From: an uncultured Sphingomonadaceae bacterium
GTDB lineage: Bacteria; Pseudomonadota; Alphaproteobacteria; Sphingomonadales; Sphingomonadaceae
Direction: 5' to 3'
Assembly: GCA_947497455.1 (NCBI GenBank)
Contig: CANMGU010000002.1
Coordinates: 338,506 to 402,505 of the forward strand
DNA length: 64,000 nt
The translations under genes and the position numbers were made by a program. Under the pieces are notes generated by a model. The model saw nothing but the letters and a program-made list of their open reading frames with translations, was not told where the DNA came from and did no database searches. Below, in pieces: positions 26,142-34,621 of the stretch (position 1 is the first letter of the stretch; every line of letters starts with the position of its first letter).

Positions 26142-26921
26142 ATGACCCCCAAAGATATCACCCTTGCCGAAAAGCTTGCCGATGCCGCAGGGGAAGCCAT
26201 TCGCCCACTATTTCGGGCCAAATTTGATCAGGAATCGAAAAGCGATTCCACTCCCGTAACCGAGGCAGATCGCGCCGCTGAAGCTGCGATGCGCAAGATT
26301 ATCGAAACCGAATGCCCGGAAGATGGTATTATTGGTGAAGAATATGGCACGATCAACGAAGGCGCGTCGCGCCAATGGGTCCTCGATCCTATTGATGGTA
26401 CCACCAGTTTCATCGCGGGACGGCCAATTTTCGGAACGCTAATCGCACTGATGCAAGACGGCTGGCCGGTTATCGGCATCATTGATCAGCCAATCGCGGG
26501 GGAGCGCTGGGTAGGTGTTGTGGGACGACCGACCACCTTCAATGGAACTGCCGCCAAATCAGCCCGCTGCCGTGAATTGAAGGATGCAGTACTCGCCACC
26601 ACGACGCCGCATCAATTTGACGAGCATGATGCCGAGCATTTCATGAGCCTCGCCAGTAAAGTCGCACCACGCAAGATTATCTATGGCGGTGATTGTTACA
26701 ATTACGGACTAGTGGCGAGTGGGCATGTTGATGTTGTTTGTGAGGCAGGTCTAATGCTGCACGATTTTGCCGCACTGGCCCCAATTATTGATGGTGCTGG
26801 CGGAATGATGTGCGACTGGAACGGCGAACCGCTGCATGCAGAGACAGACGGTCGTGTTCTGGCAATTGGCGACCAGGCGCGGGTCGATGATGTTCTGGAG
26901 GCCATTGCATGCAACCATTAG
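26142..26921 (+). CDS. hisN: Histidinol-phosphatase, inositol-monophosphatase family
   Basis: A 259-residue magnesium-dependent phosphatase of the IMPase superfamily. Metal ligands are in GEEYG and LDPIDGTTSFI, and a C-terminal segment HDFAALAPIIDGAGG completes the active site. In alphaproteobacteria and actinobacteria this subfamily performs the histidinol-phosphate step of histidine synthesis (HisN). Without genetic data, an inositol- or other sugar-phosphatase role cannot be ruled out. The last 13 nt overlap the start of an AraC-type regulator gene, so the two are coupled. Confidence 0.88.
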   Translation: MTPKDITLAEKLADAAGEAIRPLFRAKFDQESKSDSTPVTEADRAAEAAMRKIIETECPEDGIIGEEYGTINEGASRQWVLDPIDGTTSFIAGRPIFGTLIALMQDGWPVIGIIDQPIAGERWVGVVGRPTTFNGTAAKSARCRELKDAVLATTTPHQFDEHDAEHFMSLASKVAPRKIIYGGDCYNYGLVASGHVDVVCEAGLMLHDFAALAPIIDGAGGMMCDWNGEPLHAETDGRVLAIGDQARVDDVLEAIACNH

Positions 26922-27817
26922 AACCGGTCAGCAAGACGCGGTTCGTTCTGCCGCCGCCGCCGCTGCAGCGCTATCTGACCACCTATTATTTTACGGATAT
27001 AGAAAGCCCGGATGGTTCAGAGATATCTGATTTGATGCTGCCGCAATGGGCAAGTATCCGCTATATCTATCGCGGCAGCGTAAAAATGACGATCCCGGAT
27101 CATAAACCGCAAGATTCGCCTCTGGCGGCAATGACCGGTCCAACAAGCTTGGCAGCACCGATCTCAGCAAAAAAGGCCAATATAGCGGCATTTGGTCTAT
27201 TACCGCTGGGTTGGTATAAGTTTGTCGGTCAGCCTGCATCGCGTTGGGCCAATAAAGTGGTAGATGTCAAAACCGCTCACAAATTCGAACTTTTTGAGCA
27301 AATCTGGGAAGCTATCCGGAATATGGATAGCGAAGCAGAAATGGTTGATGCCTCCAATCATATATTGCTCGAAGCCTTGCAGCCAGTAGATCCGGAAGAA
27401 GAACGCATCGAAGCTGCGCATTTGGCTTTAACCGACCCCGCTATTGATAGCGTTGCAGCGCTGAGTGACCGTCTGGATATGGACACAAAACAACTCAGCC
27501 GTTTTTCGAATCGGGTTTTCGGCTTTCTTCCCAAGTTGCTGCTGAGGCGACAAAGATTTGTGCGCACATTGGGCCAAGCCTTGATGAACCCTAAACAAAG
27601 CTGGAGCGAGTGTGTGGATCTCAACTATTATGACCAGGCCCATTTTAATCGCGATTTCAAACGGTTTATGGGACTGACCCCTAGACAATATATGGCCCAG
27701 CCGCACCCGATTCTGGGGATTGGCGCGATGGAACGAACCAAAGCATTGGGACGGCCATTGCAAGCCATGGACCGGCCCGTCGACCCTAATGGCTCGGACA
27801 ATAGCAATGCTGCATAG
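26909..27817 (+). CDS. AraC-family transcriptional regulator
   Basis: A 302-residue protein with an N-terminal ligand-binding-type domain (up to about 150) that begins with RFVLPPPPLQRYLTTYY and a C-terminal two-helix-turn-helix AraC domain (VAALSDRLDMDTKQLSR, then SWSECVDLNYYDQAHFNRDF and FMGLTPRQYM). The start at 26909 lies inside hisN and has GGAGG 6 nt upstream. It carries no signal peptide and should be cytoplasmic. Its ligand and targets are unknown; coupling to hisN need not mean control of histidine synthesis. Confidence 0.9.
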   Translation: MQPLEPVSKTRFVLPPPPLQRYLTTYYFTDIESPDGSEISDLMLPQWASIRYIYRGSVKMTIPDHKPQDSPLAAMTGPTSLAAPISAKKANIAAFGLLPLGWYKFVGQPASRWANKVVDVKTAHKFELFEQIWEAIRNMDSEAEMVDASNHILLEALQPVDPEEERIEAAHLALTDPAIDSVAALSDRLDMDTKQLSRFSNRVFGFLPKLLLRRQRFVRTLGQALMNPKQSWSECVDLNYYDQAHFNRDFKRFMGLTPRQYMAQPHPILGIGAMERTKALGRPLQAMDRPVDPNGSDNSNAA

Positions 27818-27903
27818 CTTCAAGCGGCAAAAAGCTATCCCCATTTTGCATTATTTCTTGCATTTCAGGCGAATCTAGCTATTGCCGCCCTTCCGATGTG
27901 ACG

Positions 27904-27915
27904 CACTGGCCAGTG
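27904..27915. promoter_or_regulatory. Palindrome in the rpmI leader
   Basis: CACTGGCCAGTG is a perfect 12-bp palindrome 50 bp upstream of rpmI, in the 147-bp gap after the AraC gene. It could be part of a leader RNA hairpin or a protein site. L20 autoregulates rpmI-rplT through leader RNA in several bacteria, but no L20-binding mimic was recognised here, so function is open. Confidence 0.25.
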
Positions 27916-27964
27916 TTGGGCTGCCACATGTGTCCGTAACGGTACTTTTTCAAAGGAGACCAAA

Positions 27965-28165
27965 ATGCCCAAGTTGAAGACCAAAAGTGGTGTGAAGAAA
28001 CGCTTCAAGATCACCGCAACCGGTAAGGTTAAGCACGGCGTAGCCGGCAAACGCCACCGTTTGATGAGCCATAACAGCAAATATATCCGTCAGCAGCGCG
28101 GCACCAAGAAATTGTGTGATGCCGATGCGCGGACAGTCAAGAAATGGGCACCTTACGGGCTTTAA
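27965..28165 (+). CDS. rpmI: 50S ribosomal protein L35
   Basis: A 66-residue, strongly basic protein of bL35 type, with the N-terminal [20 protein letters not shown] signature and the [20 protein letters not shown] core. AAAGGAG lies a few nt upstream. It is followed 45 nt later by rplT, the standard pairing; infC, often upstream, is not here. Part of the large ribosomal subunit. Confidence 0.98.
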   Translation: MPKLKTKSGVKKRFKITATGKVKHGVAGKRHRLMSHNSKYIRQQRGTKKLCDADARTVKKWAPYGL

Positions 28166-28210
28166 TAGCGCCGAAGATCCCATCGCTTTAAAAATTCAAG
28201 GATATAGAAA

Positions 28211-28573
28211 ATGGCACGTGTAAAACGGGGTACGACCACTCGTACAAAACATAAAAGATTATTGGTACAGGCGAAGGGCTATTATGGCCGTCGCAAAAAT
28301 ACCATCCGCGTCGCGCGGCAGGCTGTCGAAAAAGCCGGTCAATATGCATATCGCGATCGTAAAGTTAAAAAGCGGGCATTCCGCGCCATCTGGATTCAGC
28401 GTATCAACGCTGCGGTCCGCGCAGAAGGCATGACCTATGGCACGTTCATTCACGGCACCAAGCTGGCCGGTATTGAACTCGACCGTAAAGTTATGGCCGA
28501 CCTGGCGATGAATGAACCCGCAGTGTTTAGCGGCCTCATCAAACAGGCGCAGGATGCTCTAGCGAAAGCTTAA
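28211..28573 (+). CDS. rplT: 50S ribosomal protein L20
   Basis: A 120-residue bL20 protein: basic N-terminal extension ([18 protein letters not shown]) followed by the conserved helical core ([19 protein letters not shown]). It is needed early in 50S assembly and acts as a translational repressor of its own operon in several bacteria. It lies 45 nt after rpmI and is followed by a strong intrinsic terminator at 28594-28626, so the transcript ends before pheS. Confidence 0.98.
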   Translation: MARVKRGTTTRTKHKRLLVQAKGYYGRRKNTIRVARQAVEKAGQYAYRDRKVKKRAFRAIWIQRINAAVRAEGMTYGTFIHGTKLAGIELDRKVMADLAMNEPAVFSGLIKQAQDALAKA

Positions 28574-28593
28574 GTGTTTAAATAATTTCAAAG

Positions 28594-28626
28594 AAGCGCC
28601 GGGGAGCAATCTCGCGGCGCTTTTTT
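28594..28626 (+). terminator. Rho-independent terminator after rplT
   Basis: AAGCGCCG and CGGCGCTT form a perfect 8-bp GC-rich stem with a 13-nt loop, ending in a run of six T residues. This is the clearest intrinsic terminator in the window and separates rpmI-rplT from pheST. Confidence 0.9.
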
Positions 28627-28684
28627 ATTGGGTTTTTCGAGCGGGTTGCCTAGACGGGCAGCAGAAAAATAACGGGACATCACG

Positions 28685-29800
28685 ATGAGCGACATCGAAG
28701 CAATTAAAGGCAAATATCTGGAGCAGATTGAATCCGCATCCGATGGCGATGCTTTGGAGGCCATTCGCGTGGCAGCTTTGGGCAAAAAGGGCGAGATTTC
28801 GCTACTACTGAAAACCTTGGGTAAAATGACCCCCGAAGAACGGCAAAGCGAAGGCCCGAAAATCAACGGCGCCCGTCAGACTGTCGCCGATGCGATTGCC
28901 GCGCGCAGGGACGGCATGGAAACTGAAGCGCTGAACGCACGGCTCGCCACTGAAAAACTCGACATGACCTTGCCGCCGCCAAGCGCGCCCAAAGGCAGCA
29001 TTCATCCCGTTTCGCAGGTGATGGATGAACTGGCTGAAATATTCGCTGACCTCGGCTTCTCGGTTGCTACGGGCCCGGAAATAGAAGATGATTGGCACAA
29101 TTTCACCGCGCTCAACATTCCGGAAACCCATCCGGCGCGCGCGATGCACGATACTTTCTATTTCCCGCAGACTGACGAAAGCGGCATGCCCAAGCTACTG
29201 CGTACGCATACTTCGCCCGTACAAATTCGCACGATGATGGATGTGGCCAAGCAAACTGACGGCGAGGGCGAACCGATCTACATTATCGCGCCGGGCCGCA
29301 CCTATCGCAGCGACAGCGATGCGACGCACACGCCGATGTTCCATCAGGTCGAAGGCCTGGTGATCGACAAGAATATTCATATGGGTCATCTCAAATGGAC
29401 CCTCGAAACCTTTGTACGTGCGTTTTTTGAACGCGACGATATCGAACTGCGCCTGCGCCCAAGCTATTTCCCTTTCACAGAGCCCAGTGCCGAAGTCGAT
29501 GTCGGCTTCTCGGTTGAAAAAGGCCGGCGGATTATCGGCGGTGACGCGCGCAGCAATGAAGGTGGCTGGATGGAAATCCTGGGCTCCGGCATGGTACATC
29601 CCAATGTCATACGCAATTGCGGACTCGACCCCGATATCTGGCAGGGCTTTGCCTTTGGCTGCGGCATCGACCGGCTCGCCATGCTCAAATACGGCATGGA
29701 TGATTTGCGGGCGTTCTTTGACGGCGATCTGCGCTGGATGGAGCATTATGGATTTGACGCGCTCGACGTTCCCACATTGAGCGGAGGAGTGGGCGCATGA
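28685..29800 (+). CDS. pheS: Phenylalanyl-tRNA synthetase alpha subunit
   Basis: A 371-residue class II synthetase subunit. The N-terminal coiled-coil that contacts tRNA-Phe spans about residues 1-90. The catalytic core follows with motif 2 ([20 protein letters not shown]), the segment [10 protein letters not shown] and motif 3 ([13 protein letters not shown]). With PheT it forms the alpha2-beta2 enzyme that charges tRNA-Phe. Its stop overlaps the pheT start as ATGA, ensuring balanced synthesis. Slightly longer than E. coli PheS (327) mainly through alphaproteobacterial insertions. Confidence 0.97.
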   Translation: MSDIEAIKGKYLEQIESASDGDALEAIRVAALGKKGEISLLLKTLGKMTPEERQSEGPKINGARQTVADAIAARRDGMETEALNARLATEKLDMTLPPPSAPKGSIHPVSQVMDELAEIFADLGFSVATGPEIEDDWHNFTALNIPETHPARAMHDTFYFPQTDESGMPKLLRTHTSPVQIRTMMDVAKQTDGEGEPIYIIAPGRTYRSDSDATHTPMFHQVEGLVIDKNIHMGHLKWTLETFVRAFFERDDIELRLRPSYFPFTEPSAEVDVGFSVEKGRRIIGGDARSNEGGWMEILGSGMVHPNVIRNCGLDPDIWQGFAFGCGIDRLAMLKYGMDDLRAFFDGDLRWMEHYGFDALDVPTLSGGVGA

Positions 29801-32169
29801 AATTCTCGCTAAGCTGGCTCAAAGCCCATCTCGATACCGATGCAAGCCTTACCGAAATTACCGAAAAGCTGACAGCAATCGGATTGGAGCTGGAAGGGTT
29901 GGAGAACCCTGCTGATGCCTTGCGCCCTTTTCGCGTGGCCAAGGTGATTGAAGCTGGACCGCATCCCAATGCGGATAAATTGCAACTGTTGAAGGTTGAC
30001 GATGGTTCGAACGAGCCATGGCAGGTCGTGTGCGGCGCACCCAATGCCCGCAAAGACATGGTTGGCGTATTCGGACCTCCCGGCACCTATATTCCGGGCA
30101 GTGACTTCACGCTGAAGCCAGCCAAGATACGTGATGTCGAAAGCTTTGGCATGATGTGCAGCGCGCGTGAGTTGGAACTGGGCGAAGATCATGACGGTAT
30201 CATCGAACTGCCTGCTGATGCGGCTTCAGCGGTTGGCACCAGCTATGCCGACTATGCCAAGCTGGATGACCCGGTCATCGATGCGGCCGTCCTACCCAAT
30301 CGCCAGGATTGCATGGGCGTGCGCGGCATAGCACGGGATCTGGCAGCGGCCGGTCTCGGCACGCTGAAACCTCTGGAAATCGGTTCCGTCGAACGCAGCG
30401 GCACGGGTCCGGATGTGCGCACGGACGATTCTGAAGGCTGCCCCGCTTTCTTCGGCTGCACCGTGACCGGCCTGACCAACGGCACATCACCGGACTGGAT
30501 GCAGGCACGCCTGAAATCCGCCGGGCAAAAGCCGATCAACGCTCTGGTTGATATCACCAACTATGTGATGCTCGATCATGGTCGGCCACTGCACGTTTAT
30601 GATGTGGCCAAACTCAACGGCGGTCTCGTCGCGCGCAAGGCCAAGGCCGGCGAGAAGCTCACCGCGCTGAATGACAAGGAATATGTGCTCGACGAGAGCA
30701 TGACGGTCATCGCCGATGACAAGGGCGCGCATGATATTGGCGGCATCATGGGCGGTGCGGATACAGGTTCCGAAGATTCCACCACCGAAGTCCTGATTGA
30801 ATGCGCCTATTTCGATCCGGCTTCGATTGCCAAAACCGGCCAGAAGCTGATGCTCACCAGCGATGCGCGCCAGCGTTTCGAACGCGGTGTGGATCCGGCA
30901 TTTCTGAACGATGGCCTTGATATTGCGACCGCGCTGGTGCTCGAGCTATGCGGCGGCAAGGCTAGCGACATAACCCGCGCCGGGACACCGCCGACGGACA
31001 TGCCCACGATCAGCTATGATCCCAAGCAATGTGCCGCCTTGGGCGGTATTGATGTCGCGCCGGAAAAACAGAAAACCATCCTGGAATCGCTGGGCTTCGC
31101 GGTCGACAGCAATTGGCAAGTCACGCCGCCAACCTGGCGCCGGGACATTGCCGGTTGGCAGGATCTGGTCGAGGAAGTGGTGCGGATCGAAGGACTGGAT
31201 AGCGTTCCATCGACACCGCTGCCGCGCAAGGCTGGCGTTGCCAAGCCAACAGCATCGCCCGAACAATTGGCCGAGCGCAAAGCCCGCCGTGCAGCGGCTG
31301 CTCGCGGACTCAACGAGACCGTGACCTGGAGCTTTATCTCCGACAAAGAAGCCGCACCCTTTGGCGGCGGCACATGGTCGCTTGCCAATCCGATCAGCGA
31401 AGAGCTGAAGGTCATGCGGCCATCCTTATTGCCTGGCCTGATCGCAGCGGCGCAGCGCAACGCGGATCGCGGTGCATCGTCCATTCGTTTGTTCGAGGTT
31501 GGGCGCCGCTATCTGGAGTCCACCGAACATCAGACCATAGGCCTAGTGCTGGCGGGCGAGAATCAGACGCGCAGCTGGCAATCCGGAGCCGCGACCAAAT
31601 ATGATGCGTTCGACGCGAAGGCCGAAGTGCTCGCGATTTTGGAAGCCGCCGGTGCGCCTACGAGCAAGCTAATGGATTTTGCCGAAGCAGGTGATCACTA
31701 TCACCCCGGGCAATCCGGTACGTTGCGTTTGGGACCCAAGAAGATATTGGCAGCCTATGGCGTGCTGCATCCGTCCGTGACCAAGGCCATGGGCCTGAAA
31801 GGCACAGCCGTGGCCGCCGAGATTTTCCTCGACGCCATCCCGGTGAAGAAAGCCAAAGATCATATGCGTGAGGCCTTTGCCCCTCCCGCTTTGCAGGCGG
31901 TGAACCGCGATTTCGCCTTCATCGTCGATGCGGACTTGCCCGCAGCTGATCTGGTGCGCGCGGTTAAAGGTGCGGACAAGAAACTGATTGTTGGCGCGCG
32001 GCTTTTCGATCTGTTCGAAGGTGATAGTCTGGGCGAGGGCAAGAAATCCCTGGCGGTAGAGATTATGCTGCAGCCCACCGAAGCCACGCTGACGGAAGAG
32101 GATTTGAAAGCGGTATCGGATAAGATTGTGGCGAGTGCAGGGAAATTGGGGGCTGAACTGAGAGGATAA
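29797..32169 (+). CDS. pheT: Phenylalanyl-tRNA synthetase beta subunit
   Basis: A 790-residue beta subunit with the usual domain order: N-terminal part, EMAP-type tRNA-binding domain ([19 protein letters not shown] and onwards), B3/B4 editing domain (about 210-380), B5 domain, catalytic-like fold and a C-terminal ferredoxin-fold anticodon-binding domain ([16 protein letters not shown] near 705). Starts within the pheS stop (4-nt overlap). The editing domain should clear mischarged Tyr-tRNA-Phe. Followed by an inverted repeat before prfC. Confidence 0.97.
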   Translation: MKFSLSWLKAHLDTDASLTEITEKLTAIGLELEGLENPADALRPFRVAKVIEAGPHPNADKLQLLKVDDGSNEPWQVVCGAPNARKDMVGVFGPPGTYIPGSDFTLKPAKIRDVESFGMMCSARELELGEDHDGIIELPADAASAVGTSYADYAKLDDPVIDAAVLPNRQDCMGVRGIARDLAAAGLGTLKPLEIGSVERSGTGPDVRTDDSEGCPAFFGCTVTGLTNGTSPDWMQARLKSAGQKPINALVDITNYVMLDHGRPLHVYDVAKLNGGLVARKAKAGEKLTALNDKEYVLDESMTVIADDKGAHDIGGIMGGADTGSEDSTTEVLIECAYFDPASIAKTGQKLMLTSDARQRFERGVDPAFLNDGLDIATALVLELCGGKASDITRAGTPPTDMPTISYDPKQCAALGGIDVAPEKQKTILESLGFAVDSNWQVTPPTWRRDIAGWQDLVEEVVRIEGLDSVPSTPLPRKAGVAKPTASPEQLAERKARRAAAARGLNETVTWSFISDKEAAPFGGGTWSLANPISEELKVMRPSLLPGLIAAAQRNADRGASSIRLFEVGRRYLESTEHQTIGLVLAGENQTRSWQSGAATKYDAFDAKAEVLAILEAAGAPTSKLMDFAEAGDHYHPGQSGTLRLGPKKILAAYGVLHPSVTKAMGLKGTAVAAEIFLDAIPVKKAKDHMREAFAPPALQAVNRDFAFIVDADLPAADLVRAVKGADKKLIVGARLFDLFEGDSLGEGKKSLAVEIMLQPTEATLTEEDLKAVSDKIVASAGKLGAELRG

Positions 32170-32178
32170 CAACATCTT

Positions 32179-32268
32179 CGTCATGCTGAACTTGTTTCAG
32201 CATCCATTTCTCCTCATAGAACCTGCGTCCAGCCGATGGATGGATCCTGAAACAAGTTCAGGATGACG
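32179..32268. repeat. Sphingomonad-type intergenic inverted repeat, two compensated hairpins
   Basis: Two 29-bp arms (32179-32207 and 32240-32268) are near-perfect inverted copies around 32 bp. Each arm is itself a hairpin of 8 bp with a 5-nt loop: ATGCTGAA/TTCAGCAT at 32183-32203 and ATCCTGAA/TTCAGGAT at 32244-32264. The only two differences between the arms fall at paired positions of the small hairpins and keep base pairing (G-C in one, C-G in the other). The core CTGAACTTGTTTCAG is a dispersed element of sphingomonad intergenic regions. It may end pheST transcription or be a mobile palindromic unit. Confidence 0.75.
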
Positions 32269-32289
32269 ATTTGCAAGAAAACCAAAATT

Positions 32290-33852
32290 ATGACCAACCC
32301 ACGCCGCACATTTGCGATTATCTCTCACCCCGATGCGGGTAAGACGACGTTGACCGAGAAGCTCTTGCTGAAAGGTGGCGCTATTCACCTGGCCGGCGAA
32401 GTCAAGGCGCGGGGGGATAACCGGCGCGCGCGCTCTGACTGGATGAAGATCGAGCAGCAGCGCGGGATTTCCGTGACCAGTTCGGTCATGACCTTTGAAC
32501 GGAACGGCATAACGTTCAACCTGCTCGACACACCAGGCCATGAGGATTTCTCCGAAGATACTTATCGCACACTGACCGCCGTCGACAGCGCGATCATGGT
32601 TATTGACGCGGCCAGTGGTATCGAAGCGCAGACATTGAAGCTGTTCGAAGTCTGCCGCCTGCGCAGCGTGCCGATCATCACCTTTGTCAACAAGGTCGAT
32701 CGCGAAGGCCGCGATCCGTTCGAATTGCTCGACGAGGTCGCCGATAAACTGGCACTGGACGTCTGCCCGATGAGCTGGCCGACCGGCATGGGCGGGCAGT
32801 TTGAGGGGATATATGACCTTAATCGGAACCAGCTGCACCAGCCAGATGGCGACAGCAAAAATTATGATGGCAAGGTTCAGCAATTTGAAGGGTTAGACGA
32901 TCCCAAGCTCGCCGATGTGCTGAGCGATGAAGGGCTAGAACGGCTCACCAGCGAAGGCGAATTGGCGCAAGGCGGCTATAGCAGCTTTGACCTGGAAGCT
33001 TATCAAAATGGCGATCTGACGCCAGTTTTCTTCGGCTCCGCTCTCAAGCAATTTGGCGTCGAGGAGTTGATTGAGGCGATTGCCGACTATGCACCGAGCC
33101 CGCGGCCACAGCCAGCGGAGCCTGCCCCGATTGTACCCGACAGCAAAGATGTGACGGGCTTTATTTTCAAGATTCAGGCGAATATGGACCCGCAGCACCG
33201 TGATCGCATCGCGTTTATGCGGCTGTGCTCCGGTGAGTTTAAGCGCGGCATGAAACTAACGCCCAGTGCCTTGGGCAAGCCCATTGCCATCCACAGCCCG
33301 ATTTTATTCTTCGCGCAAGACCGCGAAATTGCCGACACCGCACAGCCCGGCGACATTATCGGCATCCCGAATCACGGGACGCTGCGTGTGGGCGACACAT
33401 TGTCCGAGAAAAATCAGGTGCGAATTACTGGACTGCCAAATTTTGCGCCCGAAATCCTGCGCCGCGTGATCCTGAAAGACCCGACCCAGACCAAGAAGCT
33501 GCGCAAGGCGCTGGATGATCTGTCGGAAGAAGGTGTTGTACAGGTTTTCTATCCCGAAATCGGCGCCAACTGGATTATCGGCGTGGTCGGGCAATTGCAG
33601 CTCGAGGTGTTGGTCAGCCGCCTGTCCGCAGAATATAAAGTCGAAGCCGGCCTCGAACCGGCGCCATTTGAAACCGCGCGCTGGATTAGCGGCGATGATG
33701 AGGTGCTGAGCGCTTTCGCCAATATCAACCAGACTAGCCTTGCCAAGGATCGCGACGATAATCTGGTATTCCTCGCCAAATCAGGCTGGGATGTGAATTA
33801 TCAGGAAGAACGCAATCCGGACATTAAGTTTAGCGCGACGCGGGAGCGGTAA
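32290..33852 (+). CDS. prfC: Peptide chain release factor 3
   Basis: A 520-residue translational GTPase. The start at 32290 (MTNPRRTFAIISHPDAGKTT) is chosen because an earlier ATG (32263) lies inside the hairpin repeat. The G1 loop SHPDAGKT is at 12-19, followed by G2 (RGISVTSSV), G3 (DTPGH) and G4 (NKVD). RF3 recycles RF1/RF2 from the ribosome after termination. Length and the RF3-type RRTFAIISHP N-terminus exclude EF-G. It is convergent with the peroxiredoxin gene, 18 nt apart. Confidence 0.96.
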   Translation: MTNPRRTFAIISHPDAGKTTLTEKLLLKGGAIHLAGEVKARGDNRRARSDWMKIEQQRGISVTSSVMTFERNGITFNLLDTPGHEDFSEDTYRTLTAVDSAIMVIDAASGIEAQTLKLFEVCRLRSVPIITFVNKVDREGRDPFELLDEVADKLALDVCPMSWPTGMGGQFEGIYDLNRNQLHQPDGDSKNYDGKVQQFEGLDDPKLADVLSDEGLERLTSEGELAQGGYSSFDLEAYQNGDLTPVFFGSALKQFGVEELIEAIADYAPSPRPQPAEPAPIVPDSKDVTGFIFKIQANMDPQHRDRIAFMRLCSGEFKRGMKLTPSALGKPIAIHSPILFFAQDREIADTAQPGDIIGIPNHGTLRVGDTLSEKNQVRITGLPNFAPEILRRVILKDPTQTKKLRKALDDLSEEGVVQVFYPEIGANWIIGVVGQLQLEVLVSRLSAEYKVEAGLEPAPFETARWISGDDEVLSAFANINQTSLAKDRDDNLVFLAKSGWDVNYQEERNPDIKFSATRER

Positions 33853-33870
33853 GACGGCCGCGCATACCGG

Positions 33871-34500
33871 TCAGGATATCTCTGTCAGCCGCAGATAAGG
33901 CCGCTGTTCATCCCACCCTTGCGGAAATAGCCTTTCTGCCTCTTCCTTTTCAATCGACGGCGGAATGATGACTTTGTCACCGGACTGCCAGTCGGCGGGG
34001 GTCGCGATATTCTTCTGATCCGATAGCTGTAGCGCATCAATCGCCCGCAAAATCTCGGTAAAATTGCGCCCGATAGTCATGGGATAGGTCATGATCAGGC
34101 GGATTTTCTTTTCCGGATCAATGATGAACACTGATCGCACGGCCTCTGTGTGGCTCTCGCCCGGATGGATCATATCGTAAAGCTTGGATATTTTGCAATC
34201 CGGATCGGCAAGAATCGGGAACCTGACATCGGTATGCTGCGTGGCATTCACATCGTGGATCCAGTCCCAATGCTCTTCTACAATATCCGTTGAAAGGCCC
34301 AGCGGCTTGACATTACGGGCCGCAAAATCGTCAGCGAGCTGAGCAGTTCGGCCCATCTCGGTTGTACAAACTGGTGTGAAGTCAGCCGGATGGCTGAAGA
34401 AAAACACCCAATCATCTTCTGCCCATTTGTGCAGATCGATTTCGCCAACCGTACTATCGGCGACAAAATTGGGCGCGATATCGCCTATGTGGAGTGACAT
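33871..34500 (-). CDS. Peroxiredoxin, Prx6-type
   Basis: A 209-residue AhpC/TSA-family protein. The start at 34500 (MSLHIGDIAPNF) has AGGAA upstream; nine further in-frame codons lack a ribosome site. The peroxidatic Cys45 lies in the universal motif PVCTTE, with SHPADFTP before it. The C-terminal domain (DWQSGDKVIIPPSIEKEEA) marks the 1-Cys/Prx6 type, which reduces hydrogen peroxide and organic peroxides; no resolving cysteine is evident. Cytoplasmic. Flanked by prfC and an SLC13 permease with no evident functional link. Confidence 0.93.
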   Translation of the reverse strand: MSLHIGDIAPNFVADSTVGEIDLHKWAEDDWVFFFSHPADFTPVCTTEMGRTAQLADDFAARNVKPLGLSTDIVEEHWDWIHDVNATQHTDVRFPILADPDCKISKLYDMIHPGESHTEAVRSVFIIDPEKKIRLIMTYPMTIGRNFTEILRAIDALQLSDQKNIATPADWQSGDKVIIPPSIEKEEAERLFPQGWDEQRPYLRLTEIS

Positions 34501-34621
34501 GATCAGTTCCTTTGTTTGGATGCGCACAAGACGGATCCGTGTTTCAGGAACGGAAAATGATTATGGCGGCGCATAGTCGCAATCAGGGATAATACATAAT
34601 GACACCCTATGGTGCCGAAAT

